64,000 nt of DNA, taken from assembly GCA_018524725.1 (NCBI GenBank), contig JAEUWP010000257.1, forward strand, positions 116,118 through 180,117, given 5' to 3'. Every line of letters starts with the position of its first letter. Positions within the stretch are counted from its first letter, which is position 1. The notes below the pieces were generated by a model. The model searched no databases, was not told the DNA's origin, and saw nothing but the letters and a program-made list of their open reading frames with translations. Both the position numbers and the translations under genes were made by a program. Source of the stretch: Podaxis mareebaensis (lineage: Eukaryota; Basidiomycota; Agaricomycetes; Agaricales; Agaricaceae). This document shows positions 1 through 11,977 of this stretch, piece by piece.

Positions 1-2
1 CA

Positions 3-287
3 ATTACTAATCCACGGCCTGGTGCTTATTGGCTGATACAGCCCTATGGCATCGGAGCTGTTCAGAATTATGTACCCTCTCCCATCACGTTTAACGATGG
101 GATCTGGGGGGCTGATTCAAATCCACCCTGGAAATGTGACTTGAAGCCTGGCATCACTAGACAAAGGTGTGGTGAGGTCATGCCAATACATTCGTGCTCA
201 GCGCCCAATCAGTGTCGGCGGCATTTTTTTTTTTTTGGTGGGGCTGTTCGGCTTTCGGCGGCTGCCCATGGCAGTCCCTTGGCCTAG
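3..287 (+). other. Open reading frame at window edge, possible 3' exon of an upstream gene
   Basis: A frame is open from base 3 to a TAG at 285-287. Its first ~50 codons have a protein-like composition, rich in Pro, Gly, Trp and Tyr (for example AYWLIQPYGIG). After about base 150 it runs through a T tract and becomes unconvincing, so a splice or a stop by frame decay is likely. I recognise no family. The left end is cut by the window. Confidence 0.25.
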
Positions 288-377
288 CTAGGTGCGCCCT
301 GCAAGCACGTATTGTCTGGAAGAGCCACATGGGGAAATGCATTTACGCATGCCTTTGGCAGTGTGGGGGCGGCGGTG

Positions 378-385
378 TATTTATA
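378..385 (+). promoter_or_regulatory. TATA-like box upstream of the ABC gene
   Basis: TATTTATA lies 62 bases before the chosen ATG at 447, a usual distance for a fungal core promoter. No other clear core element is visible. Confidence 0.4.
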
Positions 386-446
386 CGGAACTCATCGCGT
401 CGAGGGCTTCCGTACCCTGCACCATTATCCCTACTGAACGACTACT

Positions 447-3146
447 ATGACCTCCGGTACTACGCAACAAAATGGCGATACACTACATGGCTCGGAGAAA
501 CAGCAAACGACTACATACAGGACGAAGCAATATGGCATTTGGGAAATGATGCTCATGGACGAGAGCCACTGGGATCGGTACCGAAGGTTGATTTATGACG
601 CCCCAAAATCTATCCCATTACTCTATCGACTCGTTCAAGACATCTATTCCCTGTCTCCTACACTATTCGTGTTATTCATGCTGTCTCAATTGTGGATGAG
701 TTGTCAAGAAGCTGTTAAAATGCACTTTTCCAGCCAGGTATTGAGAATGGTGAGTACGCTTGATCAGTCGTTCTCTACGGATGACTCAGAATTGAATTCC
801 CATAGATTGAGCATTGCCTGAGGAAAGGTTCGCCGGACTGGTCCGGCGTGATGTACATGCTCTCTTTGCGACTCGCGACTACTGGCTTTGCCACGTTCCT
901 GTCTTGGTATAGGTGAAGCTTGAAGTTTTTGCCTCATGTTTGGCTTAGAAGCCTTTACTGAATTATAACCCAGTGACCAGATACTTGACAAACTTCAACG
1001 GCGCATTACTTCTCACTTTCAGATACGCATAATGAACGGTATGTGGGCATTTTCTTGCTGTCCTCTGTAGTTACTCACAAGCCCCGCAGCAAAACTCAAG
1101 CACGACTTGGCACGATCAGGAAGTACGTTCTTCTGCTGGGCATCCTGGTCCGAGGAACGTGTCGAAAATGCTCACTTGTTCTTCCAGGTCCCGCCGAGCA
1201 AATAAACCCCTCTGCGAGTGAGGCATGGGACTCTTTTTGCGAGCTCCTTCATGTTGCTAGCTTATCCTTGAGCATACTTGGTCAGCTCACGCTGATAGTG
1301 CATCTCTCTCGCCGTGATAGCGGAGGTCTACTGTTCGCAGTCTTATGTGTCATTCGGCCCGCCTTGTCTGCTCTCATCCGTAAGGATATCTGGAACGAAG
1401 GTACGAAAAGTTGGCTGCTCGGCTCCCTCTTGCACTGAGTCTCTAGCCAGTATGTATCGTGAAGAAAAACAACAAGGACGATTTGCGAATGCAAGCATTA
1501 GCTGGTTTAACAGGGCCAAAATATCGTCAAGATGTCATAAGCAACAACCTGCAACAATTCATTGTTACCGGTGAGTCCAGAGGTCGTTATCCTGCCTCCA
1601 TATTGACCTGGTACTGGAGAATATCAAAGAGCGAATGAGCGCCTTGGAGAGCTAACTGAACCGCCAGTTTGGGAACTTGGTCGCAAACACAATACTCCTT
1701 TCCTTCCAGTCCTACTGACTTTAGTTGGCGACTTACCAATGGTGTGGCCCATCAAACCACTTTCCACGGGTGGATTCTGTTGACGATATTGTCTTCAGGT
1801 CTACTGTGCTATCCTCGCCTTGTTGAGTCCGAAACAAACATCATTCGCATCTATTGTCATCCTTCAAGAATCCTCGTCGATGTTGGTGCGGTACATGAAT
1901 GTCATCATGCATGGGGCAGAGCGATTCAGGAAGAGCTTGAAAACAATCCGCGAGTTGTATGAATCTACGACCGGAGACGCGGGCGGGCAAGGAAATGATG
2001 AAACGTACCAGGAGAAACCCTCCCAGTTAGTGGTTGCTGAAAACGCAACACTTCGGAAGGGGCAAGGGATTGAATTTGAACTGAGGTAAATACAACCCTA
2101 CCGATCAGCCCAAATCCCTTAATTCTCAACCATCAACATAGGAATGTTTCATTCAGTTATCCCGGGAGCCAAACCAACAAAGAAGCATTAAGTAACATTG
2201 ATCTAAAGATCCGATCCGGCCAATTTGTGGTTCTCGTTGGTGCGAACGGGAGCGGAAAGTCAACTCTTGTCAAGCTTCTTTTATGCCTATACCATCCCAC
2301 AGTCCCTACAACCACAGGAGATGAAAGTGCGCAGCGCCAGAGCACATCCGGGCAGATTTACATCGACTCCCTACCAGCCTCGTCGTACTCTGAGTCATCG
2401 CTGCGTCGTTCCATGGCCGCACTGAGCCAGGATAACCTGATCTATCCCGGGTTTTCCTTGGGAGAAAATATTGGCCTCGGATTTACACCTCTTCTGTCTG
2501 ACACAGAGACCCTTCGCGTATCTGCGAGGAAGGCCGGTGCTGAAGAAGTGTTAGCTCGAATGAAACATGGCGCGGATACAGTGCTGGATCCATTACAAGA
2601 CTACTACCAGTTCAACGTCCGGGATCAAGATGAAGATCATCCGCTGAAAAAGGTCCTAGAGGAGCTGAGGCGACCGGTCGAAGTGAGCGGCGGGGAGAAA
2701 CAAAGAATCGTTGCGTGCGTCTAATTTACTCTGCTCGGCTACCAATGAATTAACGTTGCTCCCCAAGGGCACGGACATTCATGAGGTTCAACTCCGGAGA
2801 AATCAGGTTCCTTGCAGTCGACGAACCGAGCTCCGCTCTCGACGCCGAAGGGGAAGAGCTCCTTCTGGATAACCTGCTAGAGGAAAGGGAAGGCAAAACC
2901 ATCATCTTTGTTACTCATAGATTCGGCAAGCTCACAAAGCAAGCGGACCTGATTGTGTGAGTACCTCTTAATTCCTCGATCCTTCTAGGTATGAGCCGAC
3001 ATCTGTCGATCAGATGTATGAAAGAAGGAAGGATAGTGGAATGCGGTTCACATCAAGAACTTATGAAGGTCAATGGGGAGTATAAGAAGTTGTATGATAT
3101 TCAAGCAAGCCCGTTTAAAGACGATGAGACGCCGTCAGAGATGTGA
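447..3146 (+). CDS. ABC transporter-like ATPase (11 exons, 712 aa)
   Basis: Joining 447-749, 806-912, 974-1038, 1090-1122, 1188-1400, 1447-1570, 1630-1741, 1799-2085, 2142-2714, 2768-2956 and 3014-3146 gives one uninterrupted frame. Every intron is GT-AG and 45-65 nt. The C-terminal half is a full ABC nucleotide-binding domain: Walker A GANGSGKS (about residues 448-455), signature SGGEKQR (about 597), Walker B FLAVDEPSSALDA (about 620-632) and the switch His in FVTHRF (about 654). The N-terminal 400 residues carry several hydrophobic stretches (about 45-75, 180-235, 300-335) like a reduced membrane domain, so a half-transporter of the ABCB type is the best fit. Fungal relatives often have this weakly conserved membrane part. 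Substrate and membrane are unknown. All motifs are intact and no stop is present, so the gene should be active. Confidence 0.85.
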
Positions 3147-4249
3147 TTTGTCTGATTGATGGTGTTACAATAATAGATTGCTATCTTTTGAGGTTCCTGA
3201 GTCCTGAGTGTCGTTAGTCAACCACTACTGAAGGAACGCCGTGATGGGGTATCAAGGGAGTGGATGGTGATTATTTGCGTTCGGTCTTGAGGCGCATATG
3301 GCAGAATTCATGTTATCTACTGCTTCCATCTCCACTGGACACCTTAGCGCACACTTCGTGATGCGCGAGACTCAGGTTCTCAGACCCACTATCCTGTGCT
3401 GTCAACACCGAGTTTCCCGACAGCAGCACCGCCACCCCACATCGAGTCTCCTGCCCTGGCCAAAAAGGGGGAACGTTCGAACAATCATGTGGAAGCCATA
3501 CGGAAGCATACGCACTCGCCATATGGGAGGTTCTGCGCGTCTAACCCGTCCCCGGAAGGACAGAAGGTCCTCTCTTACTGATCGGACAGTAGTTACAAGT
3601 TGCGATTCAGTGATGGGCAAATGTAGGAAGCCACGTGAATGTAATTTTTATTAAGCAAACTGTCGTTTCCGCGTGTAGATACTCGCCCATGGTTGTATCA
3701 TGATACGGGCTAAGCCTATGAAGGGACAGAGTAGGACAGAGTTGAAGTATATCCTTTGCTCATTGCTGTGCCCGGCGTTTGTATCTGCCCGACGGAATTC
3801 AGACGGAAATACAATTTACCACGCGAATGCCATTCCGCGCAGTCCACGTGTGTTCAATTCACTACCGGTTTCATTCGGTTGACCTGCTCACCGCTCAGAC
3901 CGCAGTACTCAATATTCAGTCAACTTAGTCTTCAGACCGAGAGGTCCATTCAAGATGCGATCAATTGAGAGTTGCATTCCTACTCGAACTATAGACGAAC
4001 TTTCGGGCATGAGATAGACGCATACACGGGACAGATAGGAACAACGAACATGTGTAAAAGAAGAGTGGGACAGAGGGGGCAATAGGAGGGGTGTGGATAG
4101 AGGGGATAGGTATGATACAGGAAAGCACCACAAAGATGACCAGGAGTACTACGATCATCTACTCTCTAGTCCAGAACAAAGATAATAGAAGATAAGGGAT
4201 ATCATAGCGACATAACGAAGAAAGGGATATCAAAATACGCATGCAGCTC
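3147..4249. other. Intergenic, convergent 3' flanks
   Basis: This stretch lies between the stop codons of the convergent ABC and bZIP genes. It contains only short frames with no recognisable motif and should hold both 3' untranslated regions. Confidence 0.5.
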
Positions 4250-5941
4250 TTAATCCTGGAACTCAGTGAAGGGAATACCGTTGGCTTGGAGCACACCCTG
4301 TAGCGTCAGTGCTCGCTGCCTCCACTTCTCCCGCTCTGCAGTGAGACTTGCGACCTGAGCCTCCAATTCTTGTTGATGCAGAAGCTTGCGCTTCCGGCTC
4401 TTCCTCGCCGCCAGTGTGTTTTGTCGACGCTTCCACTCGATCTGCTCAAGTTCAGTAGCGTTTGGCTTCAGAGGCTCTTCCAACTCATCCTCTTCGCCAT
4501 CGAGCATCTGGTGACGAACGCGTTTGCGAGCGAACACCGCGGGTAACTCCTTTCTCGACGTTGCTGAAGGAGTCAAGTACCTCCTTGGCTGGGTGGGAGC
4601 TTCGAGAGGAACAAGCGAGTCGGCGGTAATGTTCTTACGAGTCCCGGTCGCTGTGGAGCGGCGACGAGTTGTTGTCGTCGTTGCGGTAGTGACACCACTG
4701 GCTGGAGTCGAAGGTACGGAGGGTTGTTGAGAGAGGGGGAAGGTCGAGTTGTTCATGGGCTGAGGAGAGAGGAGAGAAGTCGGGTCAAGGGCGGAAGTTC
4801 CAGGATTTGGGGACGTGGGCGGCATGGCCAAGAGGCCCGATGTATCGAGGGACGGAGGCTTGTCCGATGACTCGAATGCTCCATCGATGTACGGTGAGTC
4901 AGAGAACAAAGGTGAGTCATGGAACCCAGTGAGCATGCTAGCGTCATTGTCATCGGTGATGAGGGGAGTGGAAAGGAAATCACTGAGAGGTGTCTCGCCA
5001 GGTGAGTCACCGAAGTTGTCTAAGGAGGGAGTCCAGGGCGATGTCAAGAAGTCATTCGGCTCAAAGGTTGTCTCCGGTTGTCTGGTAGACCCTAGAGGTG
5101 AGGCAGGCGCATAAGTTGCGGGTGATGTACTGGTCGTCGATGAGGAAATACCTAGAGTCTCCATTAACATGGCTTCAAGCTGATTGAAGTCAGCAGCCAC
5201 AGGTTGCATGAGATCTGCAGGAGAAACCGTTGCGCTCGACATATCACCGGACGATGGAGCAGGGGTAGGCTCAGATTTTTGAGAGAGCATGTTAAGATAG
5301 TTGGCTTTAAGTGCGAAGAAGTCGGGAACTGCTGTTGAATGCGACGAAGGCTGTGTTACAGGCTCTGGGCGGCGTGTTGGGATGCTAGGCAGTGGGGGAA
5401 GTGTTGTTGGGATGCCATAATGGGCTGCTAAATCCGAGGTGGATGCAAAGACCTGGTTGGACGTCCGAGGACGAGTTGACGAGTTGTTTAAGACATGGTT
5501 AGAAGATGAGTGGTTGAGAACCGTAGGTTCGAGAGATGATTGCGCATGAGAGCGAGCTTCCAAGGTTGACGAGGAGACAGACGAATTTAGAACTGAGCCT
5601 GCATTTTGGCGCGAGTTACTATATACGGCTGGCTTGGATTGGGATGAAATTGCGACTTGGGAAGAAATGGGAGAGGTTGTGGTTGTGGAGGACACCGTAG
5701 ATGGTAGCCCTGTATTTCTGGAATTGGGCGATAATGTTAGCGCTGAGTCGAGACGAAGGGTGTGGTTATATGAGGCGCTGTCCATTGACGACGAGGGGGA
5801 AAAGGCAGATGGAGCGGTCCATTGAGGAGAGCTGTGGTCACCCTCTCGTATTTGGAAAGACGTAGTATTCCCCGCCGAAGCAAGAGAGTTCGGCGAGGGG
5901 GCCAACATCGTGTCTGAATCGATCACGGATGACGAAGCCAT
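4250..5941 (-). CDS. GCN4/CPC1-like bZIP transcription activator (563 aa)
   Basis: This is a single-exon gene. The C-terminus is a bZIP domain: the basic region (about residues 503-519) contains RRQNTLAARKSRKRK, with the family-defining N-x7-R. The zipper positions, spaced by seven, are L526, L533, W540 and L547, and the first Leu lies ten residues after the invariant Arg, as in yeast Gcn4. Upstream, around residues 290-350, is an acidic and aromatic activation region with DFLTSPW and DFLSTPL motifs typical of basidiomycete Gcn4 proteins. The long N-terminus is Ser/Thr/Pro-rich. The known role of the family is a nuclear activator of amino-acid biosynthesis genes on starvation, binding TGACTCA. 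The start has a good context (gtaATGGCT). Trp replaces one zipper Leu. The last residues after the zipper are short and Phe-rich. Confidence 0.9.
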   Translation of the reverse strand: MASSSVIDSDTMLAPSPNSLASAGNTTSFQIREGDHSSPQWTAPSAFSPSSSMDSASYNHTLRLDSALTLSPNSRNTGLPSTVSSTTTTSPISSQVAISSQSKPAVYSNSRQNAGSVLNSSVSSSTLEARSHAQSSLEPTVLNHSSSNHVLNNSSTRPRTSNQVFASTSDLAAHYGIPTTLPPLPSIPTRRPEPVTQPSSHSTAVPDFFALKANYLNMLSQKSEPTPAPSSGDMSSATVSPADLMQPVAADFNQLEAMLMETLGISSSTTSTSPATYAPASPLGSTRQPETTFEPNDFLTSPWTPSLDNFGDSPGETPLSDFLSTPLITDDNDASMLTGFHDSPLFSDSPYIDGAFESSDKPPSLDTSGLLAMPPTSPNPGTSALDPTSLLSPQPMNNSTFPLSQQPSVPSTPASGVTTATTTTTRRRSTATGTRKNITADSLVPLEAPTQPRRYLTPSATSRKELPAVFARKRVRHQMLDGEEDELEEPLKPNATELEQIEWKRRQNTLAARKSRKRKLLHQQELEAQVASLTAEREKWRQRALTLQGVLQANGIPFTEFQD

Positions 5942-6026
5942 TACTCAACGATAAGATTGGGCTTTCGTACTGCGCGTGCGCAACACAATGGACGTAGGCC
6001 ACGAAACGTGGAGAAAGAGGTACAAA

Positions 6027-6033
6027 TGACTCA
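6027..6033. promoter_or_regulatory. GCN4/AP-1 response element (TGACTCA)
   Basis: A perfect palindromic GCN4 site lies 86 bp upstream of the ATG of the bZIP gene, which itself encodes a factor of this binding class. It suggests autoregulation, as is known for cpc-1 and Gcn4-type genes. Confidence 0.55.
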
Positions 6034-6136
6034 CAGATGCCTCTGCTGGATGCAACGCTCAGGACTCGGAACAGAAACTGAGTCTGTCCAAGTCGGTGGG
6101 TGGTTGTTGGGGGATAAGAAACACTGGACAGCTTTG

Positions 6137-6156
6137 TGACTCGAGTCTCTATATAA
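6137..6156. promoter_or_regulatory. Half GCN4 site next to a TATA box for the bZIP gene
   Basis: TGACTC (6137-6142) is followed by GAGTC, forming an inverted pair, and TATATAA lies at 6150-6156. Read on the minus strand, the TATA box is about 210 bases before the ATG, predicting a leader of roughly 170-180 nt. Confidence 0.5.
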
Positions 6157-7989
6157 GCTCCACCACAGCCTTTTTCAAACTCCGACCGCCGAAACCTCGC
6201 CCGGGTATTCTGTCAGGTACATCTACCGCCCATTCCACTTGCTATGCAATCCTGTGCTTTCCACGTCGCTCCACGCGTAGATACACGACACATGTCCTTC
6301 AGTGTGCTGTCTGTGCCCGTCTACGCTGTTCTGTCTCCCAGTTTCGCGCACAGACATCTGAAGCGTCGAACTGATCCTTTCCCAGACCGAGTCATATCTC
6401 GTCGCCATCAACCCAGAATCGGAAGCGCAATCAAATGAAAGTGATGACAAATGCGGCGCTCCGATCGCAGTTTTACACATGCTCCTCCCGCCCTGTTCCC
6501 ATATCGGGCAGTATTGCGCGTCTGCTGCACAGCATCCCGCCCCACGTTCCCACCCTGGCATTCACGAGGTGTCCCGCCCCAACGCCGCCCTCCGCCGCTC
6601 CCATAATCGGTTTATGCATCTGTGACGTGCGTCGCACAAAACCTGGGCCAAGGGTTCTGGGCACGGCTAGCAGGTTTCCGAGACCGAACATAACCCGTGG
6701 ACGGTCCTCCTATTCCGTGGTTTCGCAGTCCATTCCCAAATGGGCTCAGTGGCCCGACATGCCGAGATGCTGTTCAGAGCGTGTGCGCCTCCGCAGCTTC
6801 TACGGGCACACACGCACTTCCTGCGGCACAGTCCGTGAGTAAGCGCTTATGGAAGTTGCGAAGGATCATTGTCCTCTCCGCCAAGTACGCCCGCAGTTCA
6901 CGGAGAGTGGAGAGGACAAAATGATTTCCATATCACTCGGTTTCATCTATTGTATTCCAATATCACGATTGTGGGAGTAGTGTGGCCTTGGCGTTGAAAC
7001 ATCCCTGCGCCCGCAATTAAGCTGGGCGATGCTGGGCGTTTTCTCCTGTCAATCTCCCGGCGTAACCACTGACAATGATCCAAATATACGAATTTGGAAG
7101 CCCCACGTAGCGTCAACCGTAGGCCGATCGAGTCAGTCGCTTCAGAGTTTGTAAGCATCAGGTACGGCTGACGCATCCTTTTCTCTCGCTTGGGGAAAGC
7201 CGAGGGTAATGTGACTGTCAACCTGTGCAAGAGTAGACGCTCTCGATGGGCGCTGAATACCCCAGTAATTGTCTCTGTCTAAGCCACGAACTTGGCTGTG
7301 CGGCGTGTTGAGTTGGTCCTCAATGTGAGGTGTGTGAACAAAGAAGACGGAGATAACTGGGATATTATCCCCAGCCAGTTACGTCCAAATCGAGCATTGA
7401 CAAGATAAGACCCGAGGTTGTGAGGATATTCCAGCTACAGCTACTTTAAGCTTGAAATCAATTGCTTGATATCATTGGCCCCTCGAGCGTCATGCATCAC
7501 CGCGCCGTGAGCCAAGTAACTCAGTGATTTCGCTGTTAAGTACAATGATGTGAGAGACAAGACAGAGCCAGGGGGAGGATGGGGGGACGAATGCAAGGGA
7601 AATTCATGCTGTCCAACGAAGTGCACGCCTTATATACTAACGGAACCGTCGTTGGACTACTCAGCATAACTAAGACGAATCAACTGACTCACATCCCGAG
7701 AGCTCGACTGTCATGTGACTCGCGCAATTAAAGGTGAAAAAATGTCTACTAATCTCTAAACCACCTCTAGTTCCCAGGCCACGCCTCTAATTAGAAGCGG
7801 TTACGACCTCCGTAGCAGCCTATAACTAGAGACGATTCAAGGACTCCCCTCTGACGCGAAGATACCGTGAAACAACCCACAACTTCTAAGTTATGCCATA
7901 GGGTACTCCCTATCTCTAAGCAGATGCGTCGGGGTGGAAACGTGCTGCCAGGACGATTAATATACGACCTGTATGTATGTGATTCCATG
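6157..7989. other. Intergenic, no gene recognised
   Basis: Several frames of 60-135 codons occur but overlap each other on both strands and show no motif. Two further GCN4-like sites lie at 7685-7691 (TGACTCA) and 7716-7721 (TGACTC), with no gene nearby to control. Confidence 0.4.
6848..6932. repeat. 85-bp inverted repeat (foldback/MITE-like hairpin)
   Basis: The arms TATGGAA ... ATCATTGTCCTCTCC (6848-6879) and GGAGAGGACAAAATGAT ... TTCCATA (6909-6932) pair over about 22 bases with a small bulge and a ~29-base loop. It has no coding capacity. It could be a tiny non-autonomous element or a relic. No second copy was seen in this window. Confidence 0.45.
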
Positions 7990-9380
7990 TAATTCGCTAA
8001 TAGCAAGGTCTTGAGAACATAAGAGCCAACTACATTGTCAAGGCTTTGAACTGAGGAAAGCACGTGGGAGCGGACAGATGCAAACCGCAAGCGAATCCGC
8101 CCAGGATCCGAATCAGATGAGATCATCATCGATCAATCACTCAATTAGGGTCTTCGTAGACAGGGACCCCAGCCACTTCCAAGGCCACACTCAAGTTTCA
8201 CCAAACGCCTCGACTCGCGCATACATTGAGCAGCCCCGTTATCTCTGCCTCTGCTGTGTAACGTTGTCAATGTTTTAATGCCTGACATCGTCACGCCTGA
8301 CTTGAGGTTTCCCTTCCAGACCCTGATCTACCACCAGATCCATCGGACGAATCGATTCGCTGAGTTCAAATATTCATCCTACCCCCTTTGTCATCCCTGT
8401 CGAGCGTAACCGAGTTAGGAGCGTTTCCACTTCGGACGAGCGTTTTCTATTATTCATGCGAGTATCATGGGAAGGTCCTTATGCAATTTCCTGTCGTCCT
8501 GCGGTTGAGCTCCTTGTATGCGACTGCGGCTGACGTCGAATCTAGTGTTTGAGCACAACTGGTTGTAGGCACACTGATGAGACGACTTAAGGGCTCAGAC
8601 ATCTTCTCTGAGGAGGAAAGAAGTTCCCTTCTCATCAGATTGAACAAGCTTCAAGTTTCCAAACTGGCGGGATCTGCGCAGTCCCCTAAACTCCGTCGAT
8701 TGAACAGACAATAAAACTAACCATAAATACGAAGCTTCTGCCAACATGGGTAATGGCAACGCGCAAATAGCTTCATCAACCCTCGGGAAGACTGTCAGGC
8801 TTTCACTTTGTGATGGGACGGGTAATGCCCAAGATCGGGTGTGAAGCTGAGTAAACCTTAGGGAAAGGAGGTAGCGAAATACAATGACAGACCTGGGAAT
8901 AAGCAACTGGAAGTAGGAGAAGTGACAAAATCCCATTTTGGAAGGGTGCATTGAGTGGTCGGGTCATGGGTGCATATGTTATAGTCAGGAACCCTGTAAC
9001 GGCGCGAAATGGATGCTTTTGTAGAGGCAATTCCCTGTTTCCGGCTGCAGTATCATGTGTTAATAAGCAAGGCCGGTCAACTTCTAAGTATCGGCATGAA
9101 CTAGGCTTCGAACCGACAAACAGATGTCTTGGTATGGTGAGTGGTAACCGGCGGCCATCGATATGCACCCATAATGTGTCACAATTGATTGCGGCACGAA
9201 TCAGGCATTATTGCCAAAAACTTCTTCGTGGTGCCTCCGGAAACAAAGGATGCTTGGGCGAGGACCTGGCCTTCCCATTCTGCAACATAAGAGGAATTGA
9301 TCTCGCTATATTTGATTCTCCCGGTTGAGCTCATGACTCGTCGTCTGGACGACAGCAGTTGGCTTTCATTCAAGCCGTGA
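7990..9380 (-). repeat. R1 repeat, copy 1 (eroded gene-like sequence)
   Basis: It aligns in opposite orientation with 33,960-35,405 over its whole length. Minus-strand frames with alignable translations include one starting with MHIDGRRLPLTIPRHLFVGS (to about 9168) and one ending near 8465 with NRRTTGNCIRTFP. Both have counterparts in copy 2, so an ancestral protein-coding gene is likely. The frame now shifts between pieces and I could not build a single clean model. The family is not recognised. Confidence 0.6.
9340..9353. repeat. Perfect 14-bp palindrome at the R1 edge
   Basis: GTCGTCTGGACGAC has close relatives at 33,979-33,992, 39,817-39,830 and 42,635-42,648, always at the border of an R1 or R3 repeat. 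Confidence 0.55.
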
Positions 9381-10750
9381 ATGAGGAAAAAAAAATGAAC
9401 ACTGCTTAACCTGTATTCATTTGAAGTCTTATCGTAGTTCGAGGCTTAAGTCTAAAGTAAATGAGCTACCGTTCATCTACGCCTTTTTGCGCTCTCGCGC
9501 AGCATCAATGTTATGCATAGTATTTCATGCAGCACAGTCGACACCCTTTGAGCTGAAATACTAAGCGCTCTACACTCTCCATCACACGTGCTGCCGTTAC
9601 AGACGGAAGCTCAGCATTACACAAACCAGGCTATTCCTGCGCGACAATCTATTCGTCCTTCCTGAGGACAAGGTGCCTGGGTATGTTCCACCAAAATACC
9701 CAGCGCCATCCACGAACCCCTTGTATAGTCCAGCTTTGTGATATGCTTCTATGTCACCGGCCTTTCTCCTATTATGCACCAAAGAACAAAGCTGTGGTAC
9801 TGAGGGAAGAATTGACCCCGACGACGTCTGACGAATGTGCAGAAAGAACAACCACTTTCACGATAACAAACGTATCAATGTTGAAGGTAGGTCACATCGA
9901 GACGCGGTACCCCTGGAAGCCAAGCCTCATCATATTGTATCATAGTTGCCCTTGGAAAAGCCTCCCAGCTTCGAGTTGGACCATCCCGTCACACAAATTA
10001 CTCATATTGCGGGCGGTCGTCCAGTTCATGAAAGCTAAAAGCTTCGGCAGAGTAATGCAAGATACATGTAGAGTCCATACGGAATGAAGAAAACGGTTAT
10101 GTGACGAGTGAAACTCGGCAATGGTATTGTAGCCCATTGGCTCATGGCTTATTATAGACATAGTCAGTGTAGAAGAAGAATTGCGTAGAGGATTAAACTT
10201 GAACTGTTTCAGCGTACATATACATATCACTTAGTTTCTGTGGTAAATAGTGAATCACGCTAACGTTATGGAAAGAACGTAAACTGCCTGCGTTGCGTCC
10301 CACCTGGATCGATTACTGCTTCTTTGTTCACTCCTCCGTTCCTACATCTCCACACAGGTGGCGGCTGGCTTGTCCACCAGCAATTTATTGATTCTTCCAT
10401 TCTCTACAACCGGGTGGGATCTACATCTGCGCAGTTCCTGTTTGAAGTGGATCGAAACCCGCTTCTCGCCTAGCCACACTCACCGATCGTGGCCACATGA
10501 ATTCTCATGCACGCTGTCAGGCAGGGAAGCTCCAGGGGCTTTGGCCCAACAAATCTCCTCGTATAATTACACTATTTCTCTGTTTCTCGCGATCAAACAA
10601 ATATATTTGCTATGGCAATTCATGTTGCGAAGCCACTTAGTGGCTCGATGGCGCACCTATAAGATACATTTGTTCCCTTAGGAGCGAGGTTATAGAATGG
10701 TGAGCGCGTTATGATATTCCAGCACAGGAAAACGAAGAATATGTACATTA
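9381..10750. other. Intergenic, no gene recognised
   Basis: Frames of 96-134 codons occur on both strands (for example 9683-10087 + and 9940-10230 -). They overlap each other and have no recognisable domain. Nothing else is seen. Confidence 0.35.
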
Positions 10751-11977
10751 TTAAGTGGAAAAGTGTTCGGAACTGATGCAAGGATATAAACACCTGAGAC
10801 ATGTGAACCTAGCTGGTCTCGTTACGGCTAGGGCTGGCTCTAGGTTCATTACAGGCGATGCGGCCTTGGACTCTGTGGTTTTTGAGGATACTAACGACGA
10901 GTCAACCGCGGACGCCGTCTTTACTGGCATGGCGGGTGTCATTTTTGGGGGCAAAGCCACCGATTGTGCTGCATAGTGATTGGGTGCGGACAGTGAGGCT
11001 TGCTGTGTAGTGGAAGACGCAATGAATGGTGGCCGTCGCCATTGCCAAGATGAAGTTCCCTTGCGATGGAATTGTGGTGGCGCAACTGAGATCGAGTGGA
11101 AAGGTGGCTGTGAAGGCAGGGGATATGGTTTCGACGTGCTTATGGTCAGTTCAAGTTCCAAGATGGCCGCCTTTAGACGTGCGGTATGTTGGCGGTGCCC
11201 ATCCCAGAGTTTAGCAATGACCTCGACCTCTTCTGTCGGGGGATTTAAGGATTCAAGTGATTTATACATTTCATCGAGGTGCTCGTTGAACCCGCAGTAG
11301 TAGTCTGCGAGCTCCTGGCACGCTTGGGCTATCCGAGAAAATACGGCAAGGAGACTCTTCCCCGTTTTGGAGTTACTTGACTTGAGAAGGAAGGCACGCG
11401 GTCCATCATCATCAACTGATTCTGGTCCGAGGCAGTGTTAGTCATTCATATGGCAGAGCCAGTCATTTCTTACCTTGTTCTAATCTCTGGCCCGCGGAGG
11501 CTATCTTCTCCATCGTTTGACGAAAGTATTGTTCCCCTACGACAAAACCGGAGTCGATTAGAGGAAACTTGTGTAGTGTGGACTCGAAAAGCATCTTGAT
11601 ACGTCGTATCTGTGCCTCTACCCGCGCTTTGTTGACATTCATTTCACCTACGATAACGTAGTAGGTTCCAGCACAGTCGTCAATGACTAGAAATGTCCCC
11701 TCTATCTCCCTGCATTGTTTGATCATGGCTTCTCTGAGTTGTCGAATTATGTCCAAGGCATCGGTGAGAGGATAGGACTCCTGTAGCGCGAGGATAGCAA
11801 GGTGAAAATCATTAACCACGTTCAGCAGATATTGTAGCAATTCTCCGATCTCCACTAAAGGTGCCTCATCTGGTGGAGTCTTATAACTTTAAGTTAGAGC
11901 ATGTCCGATGAGCGCAATCCAGGCAACAGGCTTACTGCGAATGTGCTGGAGACGAAAGATTCAACGTCCCGGACCAT
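10751..11977 (-). CDS. Family A protein A1 (three exons, 372 aa, function unknown)
   Basis: On the minus strand, exons 11936-11977, 11474-11879 and 10751-11421 join in frame, with intron phases 0 and 1. Exon 1 encodes only 14 residues (MVRDVESFVSSTFA). Exon 2 (406 nt) starts TPPDEAPLVEI and is helical, with VNDFHLAI and YFRQTMEKIA motifs shared with A2 and A3. Exon 3 opens with a second helical block (CQELADYY, about residues 180-240), then a Pro/Ser/Thr-rich linker and a short C-terminal tail with Cys, Phe and Arg (FTCLRCLYPCISS). There is no signal peptide or membrane helix. It is not a known family to me. It sits 1.3 kb head-to-head from paralogue A2. The exact match of exon lengths with A2 and A3 makes the model strong. 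Confidence 0.75.

Noticed and set aside
4524..5825. Plus-strand frames across the bZIP gene
   Set aside because: They are antisense shadows of a clear coding gene in Ser/Pro-rich sequence.
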